Positions 44,601 through 53,010 of a stretch of 64,000 bases of DNA are shown here, piece after piece (the stretch's first letter is position 1; every line of letters begins with the position of its first letter). Under the pieces are notes generated by a model that saw nothing but the letters and a program-made list of their open reading frames with translations, did no database searches and had not been told where the DNA came from. Location of the stretch: NCBI RefSeq assembly GCF_024622975.1, contig NZ_JANJZT010000011.1, forward strand, positions 1-64,000, written 5' to 3'. The position numbers and the translations under genes are program-made. The DNA comes from Blautia caecimuris (GTDB lineage: Bacteria > Bacillota > Clostridia > Lachnospirales > Lachnospiraceae).

Positions 44601-44918
44601 GGAAAAGAGCGGGAGATCCGGACGCTTTCCGGAGGAGAATCCTTTATGGCAGCGCTTTCTCTTGCCCTTGGAATGGCAGATGAGATCCAGGAAAGCTCTG
44701 CGGCCATCAGTCTGGATATTATGTTTATTGACGAGGGCTTTGGCTCTTTGGATGAACATTCCAGAAATCAGGCTGTAAAGGTATTGCTGGAAATGGCGGA
44801 AGGCTCGAAGCTGATTGGAATTATTTCCCATGTGACAGAGCTGAAGCAGGAGATTGAGGATCAGCTGATTGTCACCAAGGATGAGGCCGGAAGCCACGTA
44901 AGATGGCAGATCAGCTGA
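41691..44918 (+). CDS. sbcC: Exonuclease SbcCD, ATPase subunit SbcC
   Basis: This 1075-residue Rad50-like SMC protein has an N-terminal ATPase half (Walker A GDTGAGKTT), two long coiled coils rich in Lys, Glu and Gln (about 180-540 and 570-880), a central zinc hook CPVC (C550, C553) and a C-terminal half with signature LSGGESFM and Walker B IMFIDEGFG. It forms the tethering and ATP-driven part of the SbcCD nuclease. It is complete and closely coupled to sbcD. Confidence 0.95.
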   Translation: MRPQKLTMQAFGSYGQKTIIDFTKTDQNLFLVTGDTGAGKTTIFDAIVFALYGEASSVSNKKEGVVLQSQYAGLELEPYVELEFTDGQEQDIYTVRRVPRHLKKITRGAAKGVGTREITGSVSLIMPDGTEYPQKESNGKLQEIIGLTKNQFMQVAMIAQGEFMELLRAKSDDKKKIFRRLFNTEMYEDIAVELGNRKRAKEKDIADIRTRCQSEAARVKLLSDSAENQGQDEFGQQTEVLEESLDKLKKQIADGEIVVIGEFLETLFQYCRVLDKKLQTAEKDCSEAAENRDKKRDEYTEAQQLQGLFLQLDQAEEELAQCRELTSEMEKKEQLAGQIQAAWEVKASSDQLEEKRKEAESTETALRELQSQLPELLKIQKEAEKEEERAEKEQRQAQDEFSRISEKAEKALELFRQIGECRKKVQKLEKNLLQIQKQKKEAKDAFEASEIQEKEYRKQAEAFSDAGEKLAVCQSKMREIGTMMDDIKGLSIIYKEIKSYNETAEELKQKYADIRDKYEKKQQEYETLRRAFLDAQAGFLAAELKPGNPCPVCGATEHPSPCIPKEEHRELSQDKIDQIGNDAESLRKEQETLSGEVKSNTNLRDARDRDFRENFEKLQDKMRRSIPKLPESFSPGQARELIKQWKQQVQTEEFAYQKQAETLREIQEKLEELEKRKPSLKENMETFQEQEKNVQAALEGARSELAGYSSSSDFSSEEEAKNARNMAENRKNQTEEVLKEARNKAECTRQKKTEAETLIRRYEKELPARKKEKDRQKKIYETLLQEKNLTEEQWKNLTDIYEKYAAEEFRNDVNSFRNRQTAAKSSTRSMRAAIGERQRPVLEEKRSQAEEAEKIFEASGRIRDGIKSVYQENQAVYDTLAPILTDRKRLVEEHAKLDNLYRLVSGNVSGSRMDLETYVQRYYLEKILDAANRRFQDMSAGQFELRMYDLEKAGEGKNRGLDLMVYSTVTGKEREIRTLSGGESFMAALSLALGMADEIQESSAAISLDIMFIDEGFGSLDEHSRNQAVKVLLEMAEGSKLIGIISHVTELKQEIEDQLIVTKDEAGSHVRWQIS

Positions 44919-44965
44919 ACGAAACAGACTGATATTATGGTACATAGACGGAGATAAGAGGCATG

Positions 44966-44998
44966 AAAAATCCCAGGAAATATCCCCGGGATTTTTCT
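44966..44998. terminator. Bidirectional terminator between sbcC and the MATE gene
   Basis: A 9-base stem AAAAATCCC/GGGATTTTT (44966-44974 with 44988-44996) has A and T runs on both sides and serves convergent genes. Confidence 0.85.
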
Positions 44999-45012
44999 AA
45001 TATGCCATCCAA

Positions 45013-46395
45013 TTAAAGAAATTTTTCTGCATTTTTCATTTTATTCAGTTCTCTCTGAGCAAAGACGACTGCAAGGATAAAGGCAGCCGTATCGGCAATA
45101 GGTCCTGCGTACATAACTCCGTCAATTCCCATAAATAACGGGAAAATAACGATCAGCGGAAGAAGGAAGACAAGCTGCCTTGTAAGGGACATGATCACGC
45201 CCAGCTTTGCTTTTCCGATAGAGGTAAAAAATCCCGCAGACATGGGCTGGATTCCGTTGGCAAAGGTAAGCAGCATAAATATTTTCAGATAGCGCTCCGC
45301 AAACTGGAAATAAAGCTCGCTTCCGGTTCCGAAAAGTCCCACGATCTGGTGTGGAAACAGCTGAAAACACACAAAAAATACAGTGGCGATTACCGTGCAG
45401 GCAGTAACAGAGCAACGGTAGGTTTTACGTACCCGGTCATATCTGGAAGCTCCGTAATTAAAGCCCCAGATAGGCTGACAGCCCTGGGAAATGCCAATAC
45501 AGATAGAAAGAAATACCTGATTTACTTTGGAAATAATCCCGACACAGGCAATGGGAATGTCAGTACCGTAAACAGAATCTGCTCCGTAGTGACGAAGGAT
45601 ATTGTTCATGGAGATCTGTACAACGGCAATGGCGATCTGATTCATGCAGGAAGCCATTCCAAGGGAGGCGATCATTTTCAGATATTCCATACGGGGACGG
45701 AACATATGGGAGGTCAGGCGCATTTTTCGGAACTTTGCAAAATAAATAATCACAAGAACACCGGAAACTGCCTGTCCGATCACAGTAGCCCAGGCGCCGC
45801 CTTTGATCCCCCATCCGAATACAAAAATAAAAAGAGGGTCAAGAATGGTATTGATCACTGCCCCGGTGAGCATACATACCATGGAATAGGTTGGACTTCT
45901 GTCCGCGCGGATCAGATGATTTCCGCCTGTAGTCAGTACAAAAAATGGAAGTCCGACAGCTGTAATGCTCAGATAATCCTGCGCATAAGGCATAACCTCA
46001 GGCGTTCCGCCGAACAGATGCAAAAGCGGATTTAAAAACAGCAGAACCACAGCGCACAGGCCTGCTCCGCAGATTACCAGCATGGAAAGTCCGGTACCGG
46101 CAATTCCGCTGGCGCGTTCCTCGTGACCGGCGCCCGTTTCAAGATTATAGTTGGATGCGCTGCCGATTCCCAGAAGCAGCGCGGTGGCAGTGGAAAAAAT
46201 CGTTACGGGAAAGGCAACATTTGTGGCTGCATTTCCAAGCATTCCCACTCCCTGGCCAATAAAAATCTGGTCAACAATATTATAAAGAGCGCTGACCAGC
46301 ATACTGATAATGGCCGGAATTGCAAATTTGGCAATCAGCTTTCCGACAGGAGCCGTACCCAGTGGATTTTGTACGGCGGTATTATTATTTTCCAA
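45013..46395 (-). CDS. MATE family multidrug/cation efflux transporter
   Basis: This 460-residue membrane protein of twelve helices in two homologous halves shows MATE features: IPAIISMLVSALYNIVDQIFIG in the first helices and a repeated GxxxGCQPIWGFNYGA block at the start of the second half. It probably exports drugs or metabolites in exchange for Na+ or H+. AAAGGAG precedes the ATG at 46395. It is divergent from the esterase gene. Confidence 0.92.
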   Translation of the reverse strand: MENNNTAVQNPLGTAPVGKLIAKFAIPAIISMLVSALYNIVDQIFIGQGVGMLGNAATNVAFPVTIFSTATALLLGIGSASNYNLETGAGHEERASGIAGTGLSMLVICGAGLCAVVLLFLNPLLHLFGGTPEVMPYAQDYLSITAVGLPFFVLTTGGNHLIRADRSPTYSMVCMLTGAVINTILDPLFIFVFGWGIKGGAWATVIGQAVSGVLVIIYFAKFRKMRLTSHMFRPRMEYLKMIASLGMASCMNQIAIAVVQISMNNILRHYGADSVYGTDIPIACVGIISKVNQVFLSICIGISQGCQPIWGFNYGASRYDRVRKTYRCSVTACTVIATVFFVCFQLFPHQIVGLFGTGSELYFQFAERYLKIFMLLTFANGIQPMSAGFFTSIGKAKLGVIMSLTRQLVFLLPLIVIFPLFMGIDGVMYAGPIADTAAFILAVVFAQRELNKMKNAEKFL

Positions 46396-46561
46396 TATTG
46401 AAAGCTCCTTTCTGTAAGTAAATGAAATCAGATGCCGGCCTGTCTCAGAAAAAATCCAGGAAACGGCAGAGAATGTATTTATGAGACAAGTATAACATTT
46501 TTAAGGGAAAGAGAAAAGAAAATAAAAGCAACAGCATTGATAAGATAAATTCGGGAAATGA

Positions 46562-46590
46562 TTGTCATACAAAACTGATGATGATATGAT
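46562..46590 (+). promoter_or_regulatory. Promoter of the alpha/beta hydrolase gene
   Basis: TTGTCA (46562-46567), a 17-base spacer and TATGAT (46585-46590) lie about 40 bases before the TTG start. Confidence 0.6.
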
Positions 46591-46628
46591 GGAAACGTAA
46601 AAATGAGATAAACAGAGAGGACAACGTA

Positions 46629-47567
46629 TTGATATCAAAGACAATGCGCGCAATTTTACATGCGCTATCATACGGTAATGTTGAAGTGGAGGCAGCCAGA
46701 CGTCTGGCGGATCTCAAAAAACTGGATGCAATGAGGATTTTTGTAAAAAAACTGGATACAAAGGTGTATAACGGAGAATATGAGGTTCCCGTGCGCGTTT
46801 ATTTTCCGTCAGAGGATGTTATGACAATGGACACAGCAGAGAGACGTTCCTGTCCGATCCTGTTGTTTTTTCATGGCGGAGGCTGGGTGACGGACAGCGT
46901 GGAAAATTACGACCGGGTATGTTCCCGAATGGCTCAGGATACAGAGCATATTGTGGTTTCAGTAGAATACAGGCTGGCTCCGGAATATCGTTTCCCGACA
47001 GGGCTGGAGGACTGCTATGCTGCGGCCAGAGAACTGTATACAGACCATGACCTGAATATAGATCCGGATAAAATTACGATCATGGGAGACAGCGCAGGAG
47101 GAAATCTGGCAGCAGCGGTGTGCCTGATGGCAAGGGACAGAGGAGAATTTATGCCAAAAAGGCAGATTCTTATTTATCCGGCTCTGGGCAACTGCTATAC
47201 AGAGCAGTCTCCCTATGAGTCGGTTCACAGGAACGGAACAGACTATCTGCTGACCTCTGAGAGAATGGAAAATTATCTGAAGCTTTATGAGAGCAGCCCG
47301 CAGGATCGGGAGAATCCCTATTTTTCACCGCTAATGGAAAAGGATTTATCTGATATGCCGGATACTCTGATACTGACAGCAGAGTTTGATCCGTTAAGAG
47401 ATGAAGGAGAAGAATACGGAAACAGACTGGAACAGGCAGGAAATTATGTGGAGGTACACAGAATTTCCAATGCGCTCCATGGATATTTTGCACTGGGGAT
47501 CCGGTTTTTTCATGTGCAGGAAAGCTTTCGGCATATGAATGAGTTTTTGAAAAAAAGAGAGGTCTGA
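46629..47567 (+). CDS. Alpha/beta hydrolase (hormone-sensitive-lipase family esterase)
   Basis: This 312-residue cytoplasmic esterase has the oxyanion motif HGGGW, nucleophile S155 in GDSAGG, an acid in FDPLRDEG and a catalytic His in ALHGYF. Such enzymes hydrolyse short acyl esters. It starts with TTG at 46629 (GAGAGG site). The next gene encodes a DUF6320 acyltransferase-like protein 146 bases downstream, and the two may act on the same acylated compound. Confidence 0.88.
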   Translation: MISKTMRAILHALSYGNVEVEAARRLADLKKLDAMRIFVKKLDTKVYNGEYEVPVRVYFPSEDVMTMDTAERRSCPILLFFHGGGWVTDSVENYDRVCSRMAQDTEHIVVSVEYRLAPEYRFPTGLEDCYAAARELYTDHDLNIDPDKITIMGDSAGGNLAAAVCLMARDRGEFMPKRQILIYPALGNCYTEQSPYESVHRNGTDYLLTSERMENYLKLYESSPQDRENPYFSPLMEKDLSDMPDTLILTAEFDPLRDEGEEYGNRLEQAGNYVEVHRISNALHGYFALGIRFFHVQESFRHMNEFLKKREV

Positions 47568-47712
47568 TTCTTGCCCATTTCCATAAAAAGATTGTTTTAT
47601 ATTTTAACAGAAAAATTTGTGGATAGTGGGGAAAAGTCTGCTCAAATCCTTTCTTGCCTGTTCATTAAGACTATGATATATTTGAACTATTATAGGAGAG
47701 AAGGCGGAAAAC

Positions 47713-49524
47713 GTGAAATCAGGATATTCAAACTGGCGGAAACTGGATAATGCGGCGCTGGCATTTCCGCCCGCAACGGATAAGAATGATACCAGAGTTT
47801 TCCGGATGTACTGTGAGCTGAAAGAGACAGTAGATCCGGAAATACTGCAGACAGCCCTGGATCATACAATGGAAAAATATCCCCTTTTTCAAGTGGTTTT
47901 GAGAAAGGGGTTATTCTGGTTCTATCTGGAAAGAAGAGATATCAGAGCTGTTGCAAAGAAGGAAGTAAAACCTCCGTGCAGCAGGCTTTATATTCCGGAT
48001 AAGAAAGCTCTTTTGTTTGAGGTTTCCTATTATGAAAACCGTATTAATTTTGAAGTATATCATGCACTTACCGACGGTACGGGAGCCAGGAATTTTCTTC
48101 AGGAGCTGGTGCAGAATTATCTGAAACTGCAGCATCCGGAGACTCGGTTTCCGGAAACGGAGACACGGCAGAGGGCAACGTTCCGGGATCATGAGGAGGA
48201 CAGCTTTTCCCAGTATTATTCCTCGGAAACTCCGAAAAACAAAGAAAAAAATCCTCGCGCAGTGAGGCTGAAGGGAGAAATGCTGGGACATGACGATATG
48301 CAGATTCTGGAGATTTCCATTCCCGTAAAGGAAATTCTGGATAAGGCGCGCTCCTACGGCGCTTCCATTACAGCATATCTGTCGGCAATTTTTATCTGTT
48401 CCATTCATGAGGAGATTCCCAGAAACCGTCAGAAGCGTCCTGTTACCCTGATGGTTCCGGTAAACCTGAGAAACTTTTTTCCTTCGGAATCCATGGCAAA
48501 TTTTTTCGGGTGGATCGAGGTGGGCTATACATTTACAGAGACGACCACCTTTCAGGATGTGCTGGAGGATGTAAAAAAGCAATTTGAGACAGAGCTTGTA
48601 AAAGAAAAGATTGCCATGCACATGAACGGCTATGTACGTCTGGAAAAGAATCCGGTGATCCGGGCCGTACCCCTTGAAGTAAAAAAGTATTTTCTCATGG
48701 TAGGCGCGGCTCTGGGAAGCAGGAGAATCACAACCGTATATTCCAATATAGGAGTGGTGCGGTTTCCGGAGGAATATGAACAATATATTGAACGCTTTGG
48801 ATTTTTTACCTGTACAGAGGCGCTGCAGCTTTGCTCCTGTTCCTACGGGGACGAGCTTCTTCTGGGATTTACCTCAAAAATACCCGGGGAAAGCATTCAG
48901 AGAAATTTTCTTGAATATCTGAAAAAAGATGAAATTTCATTTACAGAGGAGCGAAATGATTTTCCCGGATGTGGGGAAGAGCAGAAAAAAGAGGGCAGAA
49001 AAGCATATCAGACCTTTACGTTTCTTTGTCTGGCAGCGGCGGTGCTGTGCGGAATGATCAATTATATGACTGCGCAGACTCTGAACTGGTTCTGGTTTGC
49101 GGCAGCAGGAAGCTTTTGCGCGTGGCTAGTAGTTTCTGTGGGATATACCAAGCGGAGAAACATACTGAAAAATGAAATGTGGCAGCTTTTGATCATAACG
49201 GCTATTGCTGTTTTGTGGGATGTATTTACAGGCTGGCACAGATGGTCGGTGGACTTTGTACTTCCCTTTGGGGCAATGGCTGTGCTTGGTTCCATTCCTG
49301 TAATTGCCAAGGTAAATCATCTGGAGCCGGAGGAATATCTTTTTTATCTTGTGCAGGCGGGAATTGCGGGATGTATTCCCATTATCCTGGTGTGGGCCGG
49401 AATCGTAAGGTTTACGTATCCTTCTGTGATCTGTGCGGGAATCAGCTTTCTGGTGCTGGCAGGACTTTTTATTTTTCAGAAGAAGAATACAGTGGGTGAG
49501 TTCCACAAAAAGCTAAGAATGTAG
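47713..49524 (+). CDS. Acyltransferase-like protein with C-terminal membrane domain (DUF6320)
   Basis: This 603-residue protein has an N-terminal alcohol-acetyltransferase/condensation-type domain (about 1-410) with the HxxxDG motif (H117, D121 in YHALTDGTG), then a charged linker and six or so membrane helices (about 430-590) matching the DUF6320 arrangement. It starts with GTG at 47713 and GGAGAGAAGG upstream. The HxxxDG site is intact, so acyl transfer is plausible. The substrate is unknown. A hairpin terminator follows. Confidence 0.8.
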   Translation: MKSGYSNWRKLDNAALAFPPATDKNDTRVFRMYCELKETVDPEILQTALDHTMEKYPLFQVVLRKGLFWFYLERRDIRAVAKKEVKPPCSRLYIPDKKALLFEVSYYENRINFEVYHALTDGTGARNFLQELVQNYLKLQHPETRFPETETRQRATFRDHEEDSFSQYYSSETPKNKEKNPRAVRLKGEMLGHDDMQILEISIPVKEILDKARSYGASITAYLSAIFICSIHEEIPRNRQKRPVTLMVPVNLRNFFPSESMANFFGWIEVGYTFTETTTFQDVLEDVKKQFETELVKEKIAMHMNGYVRLEKNPVIRAVPLEVKKYFLMVGAALGSRRITTVYSNIGVVRFPEEYEQYIERFGFFTCTEALQLCSCSYGDELLLGFTSKIPGESIQRNFLEYLKKDEISFTEERNDFPGCGEEQKKEGRKAYQTFTFLCLAAAVLCGMINYMTAQTLNWFWFAAAGSFCAWLVVSVGYTKRRNILKNEMWQLLIITAIAVLWDVFTGWHRWSVDFVLPFGAMAVLGSIPVIAKVNHLEPEEYLFYLVQAGIAGCIPIILVWAGIVRFTYPSVICAGISFLVLAGLFIFQKKNTVGEFHKKLRM

Positions 49525-49544
49525 ATTTATTCAAAAATATAAAA

Positions 49545-49612
49545 GGCTGCTGTAAGCTTTGAAATTGCCGGGAATAAAAACCCGGCGGTGAGAGGCTTCA
49601 GCAGTCTTTTTC
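49545..49612 (+). terminator. Terminator after the DUF6320 gene
   Basis: Arms GGCTGCTGTAAGC (49545-49557) and GCTTCAGCAGTC (49595-49606) are followed by a T run, with a second inner hairpin CCGGG/CCCGG. Confidence 0.8.
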
Positions 49613-49653
49613 TGTTCGGAAACGGCCTCTCTGTTGTTCTGGTTCAGGTATAC

Positions 49654-49721
49654 GATTTTCTGTCATTTAGTACATGATTTTTGTCTCTTGTGTATACTGT
49701 ATTTACAACTTCAGGTATAAT
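49654..49721 (+). promoter_or_regulatory. Promoter with 22-bp-spaced repeat for the second LytTR/GHKL system
   Basis: GATTTTCTGTC (49654-49664) and GATTTTTGTCTC (from 49676) are similar elements 22 bp apart, followed by a -10 TATAAT (49716-49721) with no good -35. The geometry equals that at 8276-8340 in the agr-type island. Positive autoregulation by the downstream response regulator is inferred. Confidence 0.5.
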
Positions 49722-49756
49722 GATTATAGTAAAAACAACAGGAGAGAGTGGCAGGA

Positions 49757-50470
49757 ATGTACAGAATTGCAGTTTGTGATGATGATAAAAATATTCGTGA
49801 GCAGGTCAGAAAAATGATTCTGGAATGGAAGTCTCAGGTGGAGGTAAGGGTGTTTTCTTCCGGGAGGGAGCTGATGGAAAATTACCAGCCTTACGACGCG
49901 GTTTTTCTTGATATTGACATGCAGGGAATGAATGGCATAGAAACAGGAAAGGCTATCCGGTCTGTAGATACTGATGTAAAAATTGTTTATCTGACAGCTT
50001 ACCGGGATTATGTGGCAGGAGCTTTTGGAGTTCATGCATTTCAGTATCTGCTGAAGCCTGTGAACAGACAGGAGATTATAAATGTTCTGGAAGAGATATT
50101 CCGGTATATGGAAGCCTCGGATAAAAAGATCATCCTTGATTTTCGCACAGTGGATGGAATTGTCTGCCTTCCTGTAGAGTCCATTTATTTTTTTGAGTAT
50201 GAGAACAGAAGGATACGGATTGTGACAGATGAAGATGAATATTATATGGTGGAGCGCATTGGAAATGTGGCAAAACGTATGGAGGATTTTGGCTTTTCCA
50301 TGCCTCATCAGAGCTTTTCCGTAAATATGCTTCATGTGAAAAATGTAAAAGGACAGCACATTTATCTGGACAATGGAATGGAAATTCCTCTTTCCCAGAA
50401 AAAACAGAAAACATGGAAACAGGAGCTGACTGTCTGGCTGTCGGCACGGCTGGAGCACCGGAGAGGATGA
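49757..50470 (+). CDS. LytTR-family response regulator, second system
   Basis: This 237-residue protein has a receiver domain (D8-D10, phospho-acceptor D52 in VFLDIDMQG, Lys in LLKPV) and a LytTR DNA-binding domain (about 135-235, with FSMPHQSFSVNM). ATG 49757 is preferred because GGAGAG lies 10 bases upstream; a GTG at 49748 is too close to it. The kinase gene overlaps its stop by 4 bases. No AgrB or AgrD-like gene is adjacent, so the signal is unknown. Confidence 0.9.
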   Translation: MYRIAVCDDDKNIREQVRKMILEWKSQVEVRVFSSGRELMENYQPYDAVFLDIDMQGMNGIETGKAIRSVDTDVKIVYLTAYRDYVAGAFGVHAFQYLLKPVNRQEIINVLEEIFRYMEASDKKIILDFRTVDGIVCLPVESIYFFEYENRRIRIVTDEDEYYMVERIGNVAKRMEDFGFSMPHQSFSVNMLHVKNVKGQHIYLDNGMEIPLSQKKQKTWKQELTVWLSARLEHRRG

Positions 50471-51735
50471 TGGAAATGAATTATGTATTATATTGCTTTT
50501 TTCAGATCATTGAACTGGTTATCCATACAGGAAGCTTTATCTGGTTTCTGTATTCCATGCCAAGAGAGGTGGAGTCGAAACCATGGGTAAGATACTGTGT
50601 CTGGGGGATTTTTGTTGTACTGACCTTTTTGATTCCGACATTATGGTGGAATGATATTATTACAATGTCCGTGCTTACAGTATATTACATTGCAGTCTGC
50701 TGGTTTCTCTATCACAGAAGCAGAACCTGGATTTTGTATTCTCTGATCTACGGAATGGCAAATTATGGCGCTCAGGTGATAGGTATTTATTTTACCGTAT
50801 ATATCAGTAAAAAGTTTGGTTTTTACCAGGATATACTCTCCTATTATACACTTGTGCTGGCAAAAATGATCTGTATGTTTTCCGTGACTTATCTTATGAG
50901 GCGGATTGTCAGAAAACGCCTGGTAAAGGAACAGAGAGAACTGCATATCAGAGGAATGGTTCTTGTGCCGCTGTTTAGTATGGTTCTTATATATCTGTAC
51001 TGCATTTCCGGGGAAAGCTTTTTTCTGGAGCATGGATTCTGGGGTGTGATCCTCTGTATGATCCTTTTGCTGGTTATTAATATTTACTGTCTGTATGTAT
51101 GGTATGATCTGGCAGAAAACAGGGAGCTGAAGCAGAAGGTAGAGCTGATGAAGCAGCAGAATGAGCTGACTCATCAGTACTATGAGGATATGGAAAATAA
51201 TTATAATCGCTCCAGAAGAATCATACATGATATCAGAAATCATCTGAATATGCTGGAACAGTCAGCAAAAACAGATGCGGCCGGTTATTTTGAGGACGTT
51301 CACGGAATGCTGAATTCTCTGGGACTGAAATTTTATTCAGATAACAGAATGTTGAACATGATTCTGAACGACAAATTAAAAAAGCTGGAACCGGGGCAGG
51401 CAGAATGTAATATGGGCGGTATCAGCCTGGATTTTCTGGCGGATATGGATGTGACAACCATTTTTGCAAACCTTCTGGATAATGCCATAGAGGCAGGCGA
51501 AAATAAAAAGAATTTCTGGATAAAAATAAGAGGGGAACAGATACAGGATTTTACAGTAGTAAAAATATGGAATCCCTATTCTGAAGTCTACGCCCCGGGA
51601 CGCTCAGGAAAACAGGGGCATGAAGGAATTGGCCTGGAAAATGTGCGCCATACAGTAGAAAAATATCACGGCGCGCTGAATATAGAGACAAAAGACGGGA
51701 TTTTTTCCGTAACAGCAGTATTTCCGGGAGAATAA
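50467..51735 (+). CDS. GHKL sensor histidine kinase, second system
   Basis: This 422-residue kinase has six N-terminal membrane helices (about 1-200), a coiled-coil segment (about 205-245, rich in Gln and Glu), phospho-acceptor H254 in IHDIRNH and a GHKL ATPase domain with NLLDNAIEAG and GIGLENVR. The ATG at 50467 overlaps the regulator stop (ATGA). The layout is that of peptide-sensing kinases. A CPBP membrane protease gene follows 11 bases later and may belong to the same response. Confidence 0.88.
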   Translation: MMEMNYVLYCFFQIIELVIHTGSFIWFLYSMPREVESKPWVRYCVWGIFVVLTFLIPTLWWNDIITMSVLTVYYIAVCWFLYHRSRTWILYSLIYGMANYGAQVIGIYFTVYISKKFGFYQDILSYYTLVLAKMICMFSVTYLMRRIVRKRLVKEQRELHIRGMVLVPLFSMVLIYLYCISGESFFLEHGFWGVILCMILLLVINIYCLYVWYDLAENRELKQKVELMKQQNELTHQYYEDMENNYNRSRRIIHDIRNHLNMLEQSAKTDAAGYFEDVHGMLNSLGLKFYSDNRMLNMILNDKLKKLEPGQAECNMGGISLDFLADMDVTTIFANLLDNAIEAGENKKNFWIKIRGEQIQDFTVVKIWNPYSEVYAPGRSGKQGHEGIGLENVRHTVEKYHGALNIETKDGIFSVTAVFPGE

Positions 51736-51746
51736 GGAGGAGAATT

Positions 51747-52781
51747 ATGAAATTTACGCAGACAGAGAAAAAACAGCTTATGATCTATGTGATCATAGCA
51801 TACGGAATCACCTATGTGCTGGGGCTTCTGATGTGGTATGGATACGGAAAGGGAATTGATCTCAGCGCTTTTCCTAATGCGCAGATGCTGTATCCGGCAG
51901 CAGGCGTTATGATGGCTTATTTAATCACCAGGAAGGGAGATAAAAAGCTTCCCAAAGTTTTTTACATATTTTTTGTGGCGCTGACGGCAGCGATGGTTGT
52001 ATGTACGGCAGCCTCTGTTCTGGCTCCTGTGAATATAGACATTATGGGTACACCGTTTTCTCAGTGGATGCTGATTCTGCAGTATGTCATGATAGGAGGA
52101 AGTATTGTTTTCTGGATCCTTCTTCTGGTATCCGGCAAAGAAAAGCGCAGAGCTTACGGACTGAACAGTAATCAGTGGAGTACTTCGGTTCTTATGATCC
52201 TGCTGTTTATTGGACTGTACCTTCTCAGACTTGTAATTGCCAGCGCTCTTGGCGGCCAGCTTTCTGAATTTGGAAAAATAATGGCAAATCCAACCACCTG
52301 GATCATGTTTTTTACTGTTTTGCTAAACTTTTTCCTGGCAGTAGTGGCGTTTTTCGGCGAGGAATACGGATGGAGATATTATCTTCAGCCCCTTCTTCAG
52401 AAGCGTTTCGGACTGAAAGGCGGCGTGATCCTTCTGGGCTGTGTGTGGGCTGTATGGCATCTGCCAATTGACTTTTTCTATTATACCACTCCGGATATGG
52501 GACTGGCGGCTCTGGCAAGTCAGTTTATTACCTGTATTACAATCGGACTTTTTATGGCATATGCATATATGAAAACACAGAATATCTGGGTTCCGGTGAT
52601 CATCCATTTTCTGAATAACAATATGGCTGTAGTCTTTTCCGGAACATATTCTACGGAAGTGCTTCAGAACCAGCAGATCCACTGGGCGGATATACCGGCT
52701 GCTCTTGTACTGAATTTGCTGATCTTTGGATGGGTGATCTTTATGAAGCCGTTTAAGGAGAAAAAGAAGGAAAATATGTAA
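51747..52781 (+). CDS. CPBP family intramembrane metalloprotease
   Basis: This 344-residue membrane protein of about eight helices has the CPBP/Abi motifs EExxxR as E205/E206 in GEEYGWRYYL, then WAVWHLPIDF with its His, and HFLNNN near the end. Members act as prenyl-protein proteases or bacteriocin self-immunity proteins. AAGGAGG precedes the start. Co-transcription with the LytTR/GHKL pair suggests regulated membrane proteolysis or immunity. Confidence 0.88.
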   Translation: MKFTQTEKKQLMIYVIIAYGITYVLGLLMWYGYGKGIDLSAFPNAQMLYPAAGVMMAYLITRKGDKKLPKVFYIFFVALTAAMVVCTAASVLAPVNIDIMGTPFSQWMLILQYVMIGGSIVFWILLLVSGKEKRRAYGLNSNQWSTSVLMILLFIGLYLLRLVIASALGGQLSEFGKIMANPTTWIMFFTVLLNFFLAVVAFFGEEYGWRYYLQPLLQKRFGLKGGVILLGCVWAVWHLPIDFFYYTTPDMGLAALASQFITCITIGLFMAYAYMKTQNIWVPVIIHFLNNNMAVVFSGTYSTEVLQNQQIHWADIPAALVLNLLIFGWVIFMKPFKEKKKENM

Positions 52782-52796
52782 ATTCCAGGAAACAGG

Positions 52797-52843
52797 AAAA
52801 TACAGGAGGGATGGATGATGATTCCAGCTTTCCTGTATTTTTT
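52797..52843 (+). terminator. Terminator after the CPBP gene
   Basis: An 11-base stem (52797-52807 with 52831-52841) is followed by a T run. Confidence 0.85.
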
Positions 52844-52960
52844 GTGGTGTTAAAGATTATGAATCATAACAGGAAAATGAATATATTGTTTGGGATAACA
52901 TGTTTTTTAGAAAATTTATACATAAAATTTCTCTGAAATTGTTTTATGTGGCAAAGACAC

Positions 52961-52989
52961 TTGTTTTTTTCTAAACAATTTAGTATGAT
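52961..52989 (+). promoter_or_regulatory. Promoter/operator of the LacI-type regulator
   Basis: TTGTTT (52961-52966), a 17-base spacer and TATGAT (52984-52989) form a weak promoter. Inverted arms TTGTTT and AAACAA (52973-52978) could be an autoregulatory operator. The resulting leader would be very short. Confidence 0.4.
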
Positions 52990-53010
52990 TAAGTGAAAGG
53001 AGGGATGAAA

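Noticed and set aside
52814-52939. A 41-codon frame with a GGAGGG-like site after the CPBP gene, considered as a small peptide for the second two-component system
   Set aside because: It lies within a terminator hairpin, lacks leader or Cys-core features and has no processing gene nearby.
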